A stretch of 20,996 nt of DNA from a virus: positions 1 through 20,996 of IMG/VR virus record IMGVR_UViG_3300021962_000777, one strand, 5' to 3'. Made by a program: the position numbers and the translations under genes. Under the pieces are notes generated by a model. That model had not been told where the DNA came from. It saw only the letters and a program-made list of their open reading frames with translations, and made no database searches. Positions 9,190-16,533 of the stretch are shown here, piece by piece; within the stretch, counting starts at the first letter, position 1, and every line of letters begins with the position of its first letter.

Positions 9190-12100
9190 GTGACAATTCG
9201 CAAAATAACCAATGTCACTACTGGCCTGGTAACTCTGGCCGATCTTCGCATGCCTGCTGCGTTTGTGCGGCGTGCCACCATGTCGCAGAATCGCATCACT
9301 GCGGCCGAAGTAACTGAAACCAGCATCATCAAAGCCACTGCACGCACTGCACAACCAGTGGCGGGCATCAGCTTCATTGATCGGTATCTCAACAACTATC
9401 GCGATGTTGTCACCCTGTTGGATGCTCTGGGCATCACCACCGTAAAACAACTGGTGGATGGCACAGCCTTGCTGGATGTGACAGCCTTGTTTCTTCAATA
9501 TGCTCCGCAGAGAAATTTTGCGGATGCCATAGCGGCCATCGATGATCTGGTTTCTCTGATACTGCTGGCCAATCGTTCTGCGGATGATCAAATCATTATT
9601 GGCCAAGAACTGCAGCTGTTCTTTGACAAGTATCAGTTTGACATAATAGACCCTCTGGATCGACAACGGTTCGACCTTGCAACATTTAAATCGCACAGCA
9701 TTGACTTTGCTGATCAAACTCAATTCACCATTGCACGCAGTTCGCAGGATCAAACTCAGGTTGACGATCAGTTAGAGTTTGGTCATCTTCGTGGTTTGTT
9801 CGACGTTGCAGTGACCAATTCTAAGTTGACTTGGTTGGCTGATCTGGATAAACGTCACATCGTATCCATTGATTCGATCCGAACTTTCAGCATAACCAAA
9901 CTGTCACAGGAACTGGCAGCGGTCGGCGATCTGCACGCACTGCTGTTGCAACGACCGCTGCTGGACGACAACACCATCACCGATTTGCCGTCGTTGCAGC
10001 CCGAGCCCAGAAAGTTCGAACTCATCACCGTCACCGACAATCGACTGGGTTTCTTCATCGGCAAGGGCATACGCGATGATCAAGGACTGACCGATTTGTT
10101 CCGAGCCTTTGATGGTCTGACCTACACCATGACCTATAGTCTGCGAGACAGCTTTGGGTTCAACGATTTCTTTGCCCGCAGATTCACAGTGGTGCGAGGT
10201 GTGCGTGATGGATTTGCAGATGCACAGATCATAGATCAACGCAGCTTCAAAACACTGGCTCGACCGGTGCGCAGCACAGCATTGTCCACACAGGATGTGA
10301 CTACGCGTATCATTGGACGCGGCATCAACGATGCACTGAGTTCTGTCGACATTGAACGCTATGTATTAAGCACCCTGCGCACCGAACAAATTGCGTTGAC
10401 CGATGTGGATCGACTGCGCATAACCAAGCTAAGAGCGCACAACGTACAACTCAACGATGTTGCGCGTCGCCGCGTCACCATATTTAAACGTCACAGCTTC
10501 ACCGCCACTGATAGAATTGCGTTTGGCGGAAGATTCGTTTTGCGTGATAATTTTAGCACACCGGATGCATCACAAGATTTCTTTGTAAAATCACGAGCGC
10601 ATAATTTCACTTTAACATCGCGCAATCGATACAATGCCACCAAACGGCTTGCCGAACTCATCAGTCCAGATCGACCCCAACCGCCGTTGTATGCTGCGTT
10701 TGTAGCTCCGGTGTACGCTGGTTTCCGGTTATTGACCGATCCCATCATCAGTCGCACCAAGGTGGTTATTTCCACTGAAAGCATTGTCGACACCGCAGAT
10801 CAAACCGGTGGTCGTTTGTTGTTTACTGGCTTTGGTGGAGAACGTCAGGTAACCTTTGCGCCAGTGTCGAGTCGTAATTACGACAGTGGTTGGGTTTATG
10901 AGTTCACCACAGAATTTCAAGCCGGTGTGGTTAATCGCAGCAATGGATTAGAGCGTCCCGATGAAGGCGAAGATCTAGTATTGTCCTACAAGGTCGATGA
11001 TGGTTCGTTTGTCACGGCCTGTACGCTGTGGGCCGGGGCCAACGACTGGGCCACAGCGGTCGGCACCAGTCTTACCGTGACCACCAGCGTCGCCATCAAA
11101 CTCGGCAGTGCGTCACAGAGCAGCGTAACCTGGAAAATTTCACAGTTTAATTATAGCAATCCGAACTTTGACCAGTATGCGGTGCGGCGAGCCTTTGCGT
11201 TCAACAGCACCAGCAATTGGTTCCTGGAACCAACTGCCACAGCGCCTGAATTCAACCGACAGATGAGTCTGGCCGATGTGGTGCGCATCAACGACAATAC
11301 CGACGCTAGCGCTACGCCGGTGCGACAGGTCTACCTATTTGATAAAACTACGCTGAGAAATTTCAAGGGTCTGCGGGATCAATTTGCTGCTCTTGAAGAT
11401 CTAAGAATCAATCAATTTAAAGTCATACCGCGACAACAAAATACAGTAACCATCACCGAAGAAGCCGATCTGTTACCAAATTTCGGTAAACGTGACAGCC
11501 TAACAATACAGGATACTCGTCAGGATTTTTTCATTATTAAACGCCTGGCCGACGATGCACCGGCACTGGATCTTGTAGGTGTGTTTGATGGTTTGATATA
11601 CCAGAATTTAATGAGCAAAGCCGATGCCTTCACTCTGCCTGACTTTTTTGCTCGTAGTTTTGATGCCAAATTAATTGCTCAAGTATCGGTGCCCAATTCT
11701 TTTGGTTACACGACACTGGTTGGAAATTACATACGTAATTCCGAAAATCTCGATAAATCGCCCTGGGAATATTCCAGCGGTGGGGTTGTTGGTGATTATC
11801 TCAGCGGACCTTATGGTACACTTCCACAGACCGGTAACGTTATATTGTCGACAGTGGCACAAACTGCGTTCTATGGCATCACCACAGATCGTCGGCAACA
11901 TAGACTTGAATTTACTCACTCAAAATTATCAGGCACACCGTTACAAACATTTTCTGGCAGAGTAATCGCCTTCAATAGCCAAGGCAACTCTGAGACAATT
12001 GCTAATTTTTCGTATACTCCGAATACCAATTTAGCACCTACCACAGTATTTACTTCAGTGCCAAGTATAAATCCCGTGGCATTGAAAGTAGAATTTAATA

Positions 12101-15100
12101 CTTCTGGTATAGGATATCCATTTCATGCCATCTATTCAGTTAGTTTATCTGAAATCAACTATTCTACCTATAACAGAACTGGTTTTGATACTGGTTCTGG
12201 AGTATTTTTCCGAGCAACCAACAGCACCAGCCCATCACAAGTATTACCAGTACAGACTTCGACGTCGTCGGACAGTGTATTGGTGGGATTTCCGCTGAGC
12301 TCGGCTACAAGATACAACTCAAAACAAGAAACTCTTGCATTTAATTTTAACAAAGACGCAAAACAAAGCACCAGCATTACTGTATCAGGCTGGGGCACCA
12401 GCATCACCAGCACTGCCTCGGATCGCGATTTCATCGTCATCGGCGATCCCACTACAGTAACTTCAGGTCAAAGTCGCCGCAGCGGCACTACACTGGAAAA
12501 TGTTCGATATACTGTAAATAAAGCTGCGGATTTTGATTCAGGTCAGCCTGCAAGAGTCGTTGCAGGAGGCAATCGTAGCCTCCGTTTCCAGCCGTCGGAA
12601 AGCAGCAGCGAAACACTGCGGTTCGATGTAACACAGCGCGACACCGATACACAGATCATCGGTGCGGGTCGTACTGCACAGCAGGTAAGATTCAGCGGCG
12701 ATCTAGAAAGAGCGGCATTCTTTCTCACCACCATAGCTCGAGCCAGCACCAGCTATACTATTACGCGCAAGACCATAGAAGGTGTGCCCGGAGTACAGAG
12801 TTCAGTGCAGGTCACCGTTGGTCCGTTGGACAACGATGCCGTGGGCGTGTTTGACTTGTTCGACAGCATAATTTTTGTGGGTCGAGGCATTGCAGACTTC
12901 CTCACCATTGGCAGCGGCATCGACCAACGACAGACTGCGGCAGAACGCATAACATTCCTGATTACGCGTCGCATGGGTGAAGGCCAGAGTGTGAACGGTG
13001 CACCGGACTTCAGCGAAATAATGCAACGCGCATTTCAGACCGTACAAAAACCTGTGAAACAAGGTCTGAACACCACCACAGTGTTCGGCAACATCACAGT
13101 AACTGCCAACGATACTGATCGCCTGTTCATTGGCACCAATGTGCCGGCGCGGCGCGTCAGCGGCGATGCACAGGAAAACGTCAGTTACTTTGTGGACAAG
13201 AGTGCGAAACTCGGTGCGGTACGAACCATTGCAGGTTGGGGCACTACCTTGGCTGGCGGCACTAGCAGTGGCGATTACGTATTGATTGGTGATCCTAGCA
13301 TCAGTCCCGCAGGAACCCAGAGTCGTCGCAGCGGCGCTACCTTGGAAAATGTGCGGTATCAGATCAACGTAGATTTAAAAACCAGAACTTCTAGTATATA
13401 CGCTTCAGGTCGCAGTGGTTTGATAGCGTTTGATGCCACGGGTGTGGCAGATTTTGTTCCGCTGTATTTCTACAACAACGAATTTTTTGGGCCGCGTGGT
13501 GGTGGACGTTCCTACGGAACGCGCGCTGTAGGCGGCGGCGGGCACTATGTAGGTGGGTCACAACTTACAGATGGTGGATCAACCGGCCTCGTAGTAATTT
13601 ATGCCAACGATACCACGCCCATAGTATTTTTTGATGCCGGCGCAACAAGCTGGACAGTCACTGCGGGGGTTACCAGTGTAAGTCTGCATGCCTACGGTGG
13701 CGGTGCTGGTGGACACGCTGAAAGTGGAATCCCACCCAATACCTATGTTGGCGCTGGCGGTGGCGCATTTGCTGCTACCAGCAGCATCGCTGTAACCTCG
13801 GGACAAACTATCTATGTTCAAGTTGGCAACCGAGGAATTGGTACTGTTAGTGTTACTATATTCAGTGGCGGTGGTGGTAGCAGCTGGGTCAACGTTGTTA
13901 GTAATGCCATACCCACCAACACCAGCCAAGGTGTGTTGGCCGCAGCTCCTCCAGCCACACCATTGAGTCAACGCACACTGGGCGGAAGCGCAACAAGCAG
14001 CATTGGCGTGATTCGCTTCAGCGGTGGCGATGGTGTATCCAGCACAACTTCTTCACTCAATCTTGGCGGTGGCGGAGCAGCTGGGCCCGACGGACCAGGT
14101 GGACGTGGAACAACAACACGCAACGGCGGTGCCAACGGAGGACTGTCGGGTGACGAAGGAGGCTGGAACGGTCCGCTGATATCAAACCGTACCTTTAACA
14201 ATACAGCAGTACAAATTTTAGACGTCGATCGCCTCAGCAGTTTTACTCAATATCAAGATACTGTTCAATCACGGGACTTGAATGGTATATTCAAGACTGT
14301 GGCAATCGCTGCCAAGGCCGGTGCTAGCTACACCATTACGCGCAAGACCATTGATGGTGTGGCCGATGCGCAGAGTTCAGTGCAGGTCACCATAACATCA
14401 CCGCAACCGGATCAACTCGGTGTCTTTGATTTTTATGTAGCAAACTTCGGTACGGTGCGCAGGTTCCCCGAGGCCGTTGTGATCGGCAGCGGACTCGGTC
14501 AACGACAAACCACGCTGGAAAACGTATCCTTCCTTATTACTAAATTCTTCGGCAACGATACCGCTGTACCTATTGATCTTGTAGGTGTGTTCGACGGATT
14601 AACCTATGCAAGTTTCTTGTTGACTCGTGATGCACAGGTCATAGGTTCCGGTGCTACATCGGGCACACGTTATTTTGGCAACAAAGAAAACATAACGTTC
14701 AACATCAACAAAAACGCCAAGCTCGGTACAGTGCAAACCATTGCTGGTTGGGGCTCTACGGTAGCCGGCGGCACCAGCAGCGGTGACTATGTTGTCATCG
14801 GCGATCCAAGTCTCAATACTAATCCAACCACTTCTACGCAGAGTCGTCGCAGCGGTGCTACCTTGGAAAATTTCCGCTACACCGTAGAAAAACTCGCAGA
14901 CAATCTAGTACCCGCCGCTGTTGTAGTGGGTGGTAATCGTAGTTTAAGATACCAACAATCAGAAAGCAGCAGCGAGACTCTGAGATTTGACGTTGTTAAT
15001 CGCCAGTTCGATACACAGATCATCGGTGCAGGCCGCACATCACAGCTCGTAAGATTCAGCGGCGATCTAGAAAGAGCAGCCTTTGCCTTTAACCTGCCAG

Positions 15101-15948
15101 CCAAGGCCGGCACCAGCTACACCATTACTCGCAAAACCATCGATGGTGTGGCTGGAGCACAAAGTTCAGTGCTGGTTTCAGTGGCTCCGCAGCAGCTGGA
15201 TCAGCTCGGTGTCTTTGATTTCTTTGAATCGGCTCTGGGTACAGCACGTAGGTTCGCAGATAGTTTGGTGATTGGCAGTCAGGTTATTACTCAGCTATTG
15301 ATTACACGTCAGCCCCGTGATGATCAACTTGCAGTAGATGATTTGTTTTTTACCTATGCTGGACGAAAAACCGATGTTCTTACGGTTGGTTTACCCAATA
15401 CGGTGCGGGTCAGCGACAGTAACATTGAGAAAATAAGTTTTTCTATTAACAAACCTGCCAAACTTGGTGTGGCGCGCACTGTGGCGGGCTGGGGCACCAG
15501 CATCACCGGTACAGCCACTGATCGAGATTTTGTGGTGATTGGCGACCCCACAGTAGTGACCAGTGGTCAGAGTCGTCGCAGCGGCGCTACCTTGGAAAAT
15601 TTCCGTTATACTTTCGGATACAACAAAAACGATGGCGCTACAATTAATGATGTTGATCGTCGAATCGTTGGTTTTAAACGATCCTTGGTTGAATTACAAC
15701 AAATTCAGGACAATTTAGACAAAATATTACGAGTGTTTCGTGTATTTTTAGACGACACCACAGTTAATGATGTTGTTGGTGTGGCAAGACTTCTACCAAG
15801 ATTCTTCGACGATACCTTGGGTGATCTTGATCCATTGAATAATATAAATACATTGATCAGTCGTGGAACTCTACGCATCACCAATTACGTCGCTGACATT
15901 GATTACTTTGAATTTGATTATGTTGGCGAATCGCGCATTATTTCTTAA
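9190..15948 (+). CDS. Giant modular repeat-rich tail fibre/adhesin-like protein (2252 aa)
   Basis: The start is GTG at 9190, 4 bp after the previous stop with AAGG just upstream; the first in-frame ATG is about 20 codons later. In order: residues about 1-390, Asp-rich alpha/beta stretch; about 397-485, five tandem ~18-aa repeats (RxHxxxLxDxxRxR); about 530-655, a reelin-like beta-sandwich with PDEGEDLVLSYKVDDG; about 840-1010, a jelly-roll-like module of lower GC; 1028-2143, tandem A-B-C beta units; about 1434-1667, a glycine-rich domain interrupting unit 2; then a C-terminus ending LRITNYVADIDYFEFDYVGE. That last motif (R-I-x-N/D-Y...Y-F...DYVGE) is typical of cyanophage fibre-like proteins, from memory. 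The modular make-up, repeats and position between baseplate and neck genes suggest a long peripheral fibre that contacts the host. No enzymatic motif was seen, nor an intramolecular chaperone domain. Confidence 0.82.
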   Translation: MTIRKITNVTTGLVTLADLRMPAAFVRRATMSQNRITAAEVTETSIIKATARTAQPVAGISFIDRYLNNYRDVVTLLDALGITTVKQLVDGTALLDVTALFLQYAPQRNFADAIAAIDDLVSLILLANRSADDQIIIGQELQLFFDKYQFDIIDPLDRQRFDLATFKSHSIDFADQTQFTIARSSQDQTQVDDQLEFGHLRGLFDVAVTNSKLTWLADLDKRHIVSIDSIRTFSITKLSQELAAVGDLHALLLQRPLLDDNTITDLPSLQPEPRKFELITVTDNRLGFFIGKGIRDDQGLTDLFRAFDGLTYTMTYSLRDSFGFNDFFARRFTVVRGVRDGFADAQIIDQRSFKTLARPVRSTALSTQDVTTRIIGRGINDALSSVDIERYVLSTLRTEQIALTDVDRLRITKLRAHNVQLNDVARRRVTIFKRHSFTATDRIAFGGRFVLRDNFSTPDASQDFFVKSRAHNFTLTSRNRYNATKRLAELISPDRPQPPLYAAFVAPVYAGFRLLTDPIISRTKVVISTESIVDTADQTGGRLLFTGFGGERQVTFAPVSSRNYDSGWVYEFTTEFQAGVVNRSNGLERPDEGEDLVLSYKVDDGSFVTACTLWAGANDWATAVGTSLTVTTSVAIKLGSASQSSVTWKISQFNYSNPNFDQYAVRRAFAFNSTSNWFLEPTATAPEFNRQMSLADVVRINDNTDASATPVRQVYLFDKTTLRNFKGLRDQFAALEDLRINQFKVIPRQQNTVTITEEADLLPNFGKRDSLTIQDTRQDFFIIKRLADDAPALDLVGVFDGLIYQNLMSKADAFTLPDFFARSFDAKLIAQVSVPNSFGYTTLVGNYIRNSENLDKSPWEYSSGGVVGDYLSGPYGTLPQTGNVILSTVAQTAFYGITTDRRQHRLEFTHSKLSGTPLQTFSGRVIAFNSQGNSETIANFSYTPNTNLAPTTVFTSVPSINPVALKVEFNTSGIGYPFHAIYSVSLSEINYSTYNRTGFDTGSGVFFRATNSTSPSQVLPVQTSTSSDSVLVGFPLSSATRYNSKQETLAFNFNKDAKQSTSITVSGWGTSITSTASDRDFIVIGDPTTVTSGQSRRSGTTLENVRYTVNKAADFDSGQPARVVAGGNRSLRFQPSESSSETLRFDVTQRDTDTQIIGAGRTAQQVRFSGDLERAAFFLTTIARASTSYTITRKTIEGVPGVQSSVQVTVGPLDNDAVGVFDLFDSIIFVGRGIADFLTIGSGIDQRQTAAERITFLITRRMGEGQSVNGAPDFSEIMQRAFQTVQKPVKQGLNTTTVFGNITVTANDTDRLFIGTNVPARRVSGDAQENVSYFVDKSAKLGAVRTIAGWGTTLAGGTSSGDYVLIGDPSISPAGTQSRRSGATLENVRYQINVDLKTRTSSIYASGRSGLIAFDATGVADFVPLYFYNNEFFGPRGGGRSYGTRAVGGGGHYVGGSQLTDGGSTGLVVIYANDTTPIVFFDAGATSWTVTAGVTSVSLHAYGGGAGGHAESGIPPNTYVGAGGGAFAATSSIAVTSGQTIYVQVGNRGIGTVSVTIFSGGGGSSWVNVVSNAIPTNTSQGVLAAAPPATPLSQRTLGGSATSSIGVIRFSGGDGVSSTTSSLNLGGGGAAGPDGPGGRGTTTRNGGANGGLSGDEGGWNGPLISNRTFNNTAVQILDVDRLSSFTQYQDTVQSRDLNGIFKTVAIAAKAGASYTITRKTIDGVADAQSSVQVTITSPQPDQLGVFDFYVANFGTVRRFPEAVVIGSGLGQRQTTLENVSFLITKFFGNDTAVPIDLVGVFDGLTYASFLLTRDAQVIGSGATSGTRYFGNKENITFNINKNAKLGTVQTIAGWGSTVAGGTSSGDYVVIGDPSLNTNPTTSTQSRRSGATLENFRYTVEKLADNLVPAAVVVGGNRSLRYQQSESSSETLRFDVVNRQFDTQIIGAGRTSQLVRFSGDLERAAFAFNLPAKAGTSYTITRKTIDGVAGAQSSVLVSVAPQQLDQLGVFDFFESALGTARRFADSLVIGSQVITQLLITRQPRDDQLAVDDLFFTYAGRKTDVLTVGLPNTVRVSDSNIEKISFSINKPAKLGVARTVAGWGTSITGTATDRDFVVIGDPTVVTSGQSRRSGATLENFRYTFGYNKNDGATINDVDRRIVGFKRSLVELQQIQDNLDKILRVFRVFLDDTTVNDVVGVARLLPRFFDDTLGDLDPLNNINTLISRGTLRITNYVADIDYFEFDYVGESRIIS
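10378..10644 (+). repeat. Five tandem ~18-residue protein repeats
   Basis: Successive segments of 18, 18, 19, 17 and 17 residues begin with Arg or Lys-Arg and follow the pattern R-x-x-x-[IVF]-x-[LAT]-[TN]-D-x-x-[RAF]-x-x-[IVF]. Examples are RTEQIALTDVDRLRITKL and RAHNVQLNDVARRRVTIF. DNA identity between copies is low, so these are old repeats kept at protein level. They could form a regular rod; this is inference. Confidence 0.6.
11680..12210 (+). other. AT-rich jelly-roll-like module in the fibre gene
   Basis: Residues about 831-1007. The segment opens with YIRNSENLDKSPWEY followed by a Gly/Pro-Tyr-Gly-Thr turn, resembling the start of CBM4/9-type jelly-roll modules common in phage fibres. 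By hand count GC is about 34% over 12001-12180, against 48% at 12841-12900 and 55% at 9421-9480. The module is beta-rich and has no internal copy elsewhere in the window. Confidence 0.55.
12271..13116 (+). repeat. Tandem unit 1 (A1-B1-C1) of the fibre gene
   Basis: A1 (12271-12519) runs from DSVLVG through SGWGTSI and VIGDPTTVTSGQSRRSG to LENVRYT. B1 (about 12562-12813) carries GGNRSLRFQPSESSSETLRF, DTQIIGAGRT, RFSGDLERAAF and TSYTITRKTI. C1 follows with AVGVFDLF...LTIGSGIDQRQT. The same order recurs in units 2 and 3. Shared stretches at nucleotide level (for example around 12687-12714 and 15050-15078) show that duplication was fairly recent or that the copies are kept alike by recombination. 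Confidence 0.88.
13117..14628 (+). repeat. Tandem unit 2, interrupted by a glycine-rich cassette
   Basis: A2 (13117-13370) ends TQSRRSGATLENVRY. The expected B module does not follow. A glycine-rich domain and flanks occupy about 13371-14298, after which only the last third of B (AKAGASYTITRKTIDG to SSVQVT, about 14299-14397) appears. C2 then begins (QLGVFDFY...VIGSGLGQRQTTLE). The A-to-A spacing is 1512 bp, against 846 bp and 744 bp for the neighbouring units. Confidence 0.85.
13489..14190 (+). other. Glycine-rich adhesin-like domain
   Basis: Residues about 1434-1667 contain many Gly runs (GGGRSYG, VGGGGHYVGG, YGGGAGGH, VGAGGGAF, FSGGGGSSW, LGGGGAAGPDGPGGRG, NGGANGGLSGDEGGW). Between them is a beta-like segment around SWTVTAGVTSVSLHAYGGG. 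The pattern resembles the phage glycine-rich domains with polyglycine-II cores, such as the gp38 adhesins of some T-even phages. Those sit at fibre tips and decide host range. Here the domain is internal rather than terminal. Receptor binding is inferred. Confidence 0.72.
14629..15372 (+). repeat. Tandem unit 3 (A3-B3-C3) of the fibre gene
   Basis: A3 (14629-14884) is closest to A2, sharing AGGTSSGDYV and TQSRRSGATLEN. B3 (14926-15180) is closest to B1, sharing SESSSETLRFDV, DTQIIGAGRT, VRFSGDLERAAF and SYTITRKTI. C3 begins QLGVFDFFESALG and diverges after VIGSQV. The unit is intact, which shows that the standard arrangement is A directly followed by B. Confidence 0.88.
15373..15616 (+). repeat. 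Partial tandem unit 4 (A4 only)
   Basis: A4 runs from DVLTVG to TLENFRYT and has no B or C after it. Its middle (GWGTSITGTATDRDF, VTSGQSRRSG) follows A1 rather than the adjacent A3, whereas its 3' end is identical to A2 over 33 nt (15568-15600 with 13318-13350). It caps the repeat array before the C-terminal domain. Confidence 0.85.
15843..15850 (+). promoter_or_regulatory. Candidate late promoter, perfect TATAAATA
   Basis: This is the only perfect TATAAATA I found on the + strand. It lies in the last 110 bp of the fibre gene, 116 bp before the ATG at 15967. It matches the T4 late consensus exactly, so it probably starts a transcript for the downstream small proteins and beyond. The match is seen; use as a promoter is inferred. 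Confidence 0.5.
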
Positions 15949-15966
15949 CACAAGGAGTGTATCAAC

Positions 15967-16518
15967 ATGAATTTAACCAACGAGAAAACAAAAATTCGTG
16001 GTAGCGTTGATGTCAAACTTATCGGACCGGACGGGCAAGTAAAGGATACTCGCTACATCCCCAACCTCGTGGTTCAAAACGGTAAAAACTACATCGCTAC
16101 CCGCATGCTGGGCACCAGCAATACTGCCAACGTCAGCGCAGTATCCACCACCATCAGCCTGACATCCTGCATGACGCACATGGGCATCGGCACCAGCACC
16201 ACATCCGTGGCTGTGGCTGACACCAGTCTGTTGACCGAGGTAGTGATTGCCGGCGATATTACTCAGTATTTCCGAGCCAATGTGCAGAGTGCCACTGCCA
16301 ACACTGGTGTGGTGACCTATGTGTCGACCTTCACCACCAATAACCCGCAGCGCACCCTTACTAGCAACACCACGGCAGTCACTGAGGCTGGTATTTTCAA
16401 CAGCTCAAGTTCCAGTGGTACATTGACTGGCACCATGCTGTGCCGCACCACCTTTAACCCAGTGAACAAAGGTAACGACGATACATTGCAAATTACCTGG
16501 ACTATTACTGTAAGTTAA
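15967..16518 (+). CDS. Small phage tail fibre/tip-like structural protein (183 aa)
   Basis: AAGGAG at 15952-15957 is well spaced before the ATG. The N-terminus (RGSVDVKLIGPDGQVKDTR, NLVVQNGKNYIATRML) and the middle (THMGIGTSTTSVAVADTSLL) belong to a beta-rich phage protein type found in many tailed phages. So does the C-terminus (AVTEAGIFNSS, MLCRTTFNPVNKGNDDTLQI, TWTITV). The type is usually annotated as hypothetical or as tail/fibre-associated. The GIGTS...E pattern near residues 74-90 and the AGIFN...NKG end are its hallmarks, from memory. No enzyme motif is visible. It follows the giant fibre gene by 18 bp, so a fibre-tip or attachment partner is plausible. Confidence 0.72.
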   Translation: MNLTNEKTKIRGSVDVKLIGPDGQVKDTRYIPNLVVQNGKNYIATRMLGTSNTANVSAVSTTISLTSCMTHMGIGTSTTSVAVADTSLLTEVVIAGDITQYFRANVQSATANTGVVTYVSTFTTNNPQRTLTSNTTAVTEAGIFNSSSSSGTLTGTMLCRTTFNPVNKGNDDTLQITWTITVS

Positions 16519-16533
16519 TAATTCAGGAGCAGC

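Noticed and set aside
12513-12520. TGTAAATA, a 7-of-8 match to the late promoter consensus
   Set aside because: It lies deep inside the fibre gene, over 3 kb from the next start, so it is treated as background. AATAAATA at 8272-8279 and AGTAAATA near 5739 were set aside for the same reason.
12271-15616. Possible CRISPR array or IS-related repeats
   Set aside because: The repeats are hundreds of bases long, in frame and protein-coding, with no short palindromic repeat, regular spacer or terminal inverted repeat.
9190-15948. Possible misassembly or frameshift in the giant repeat gene
   Set aside because: A single frame stays open for 2252 codons, and both ends carry sensible module boundaries. 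Collapse or expansion of repeat units in assembly cannot be excluded from sequence alone, but there is no positive sign of it.
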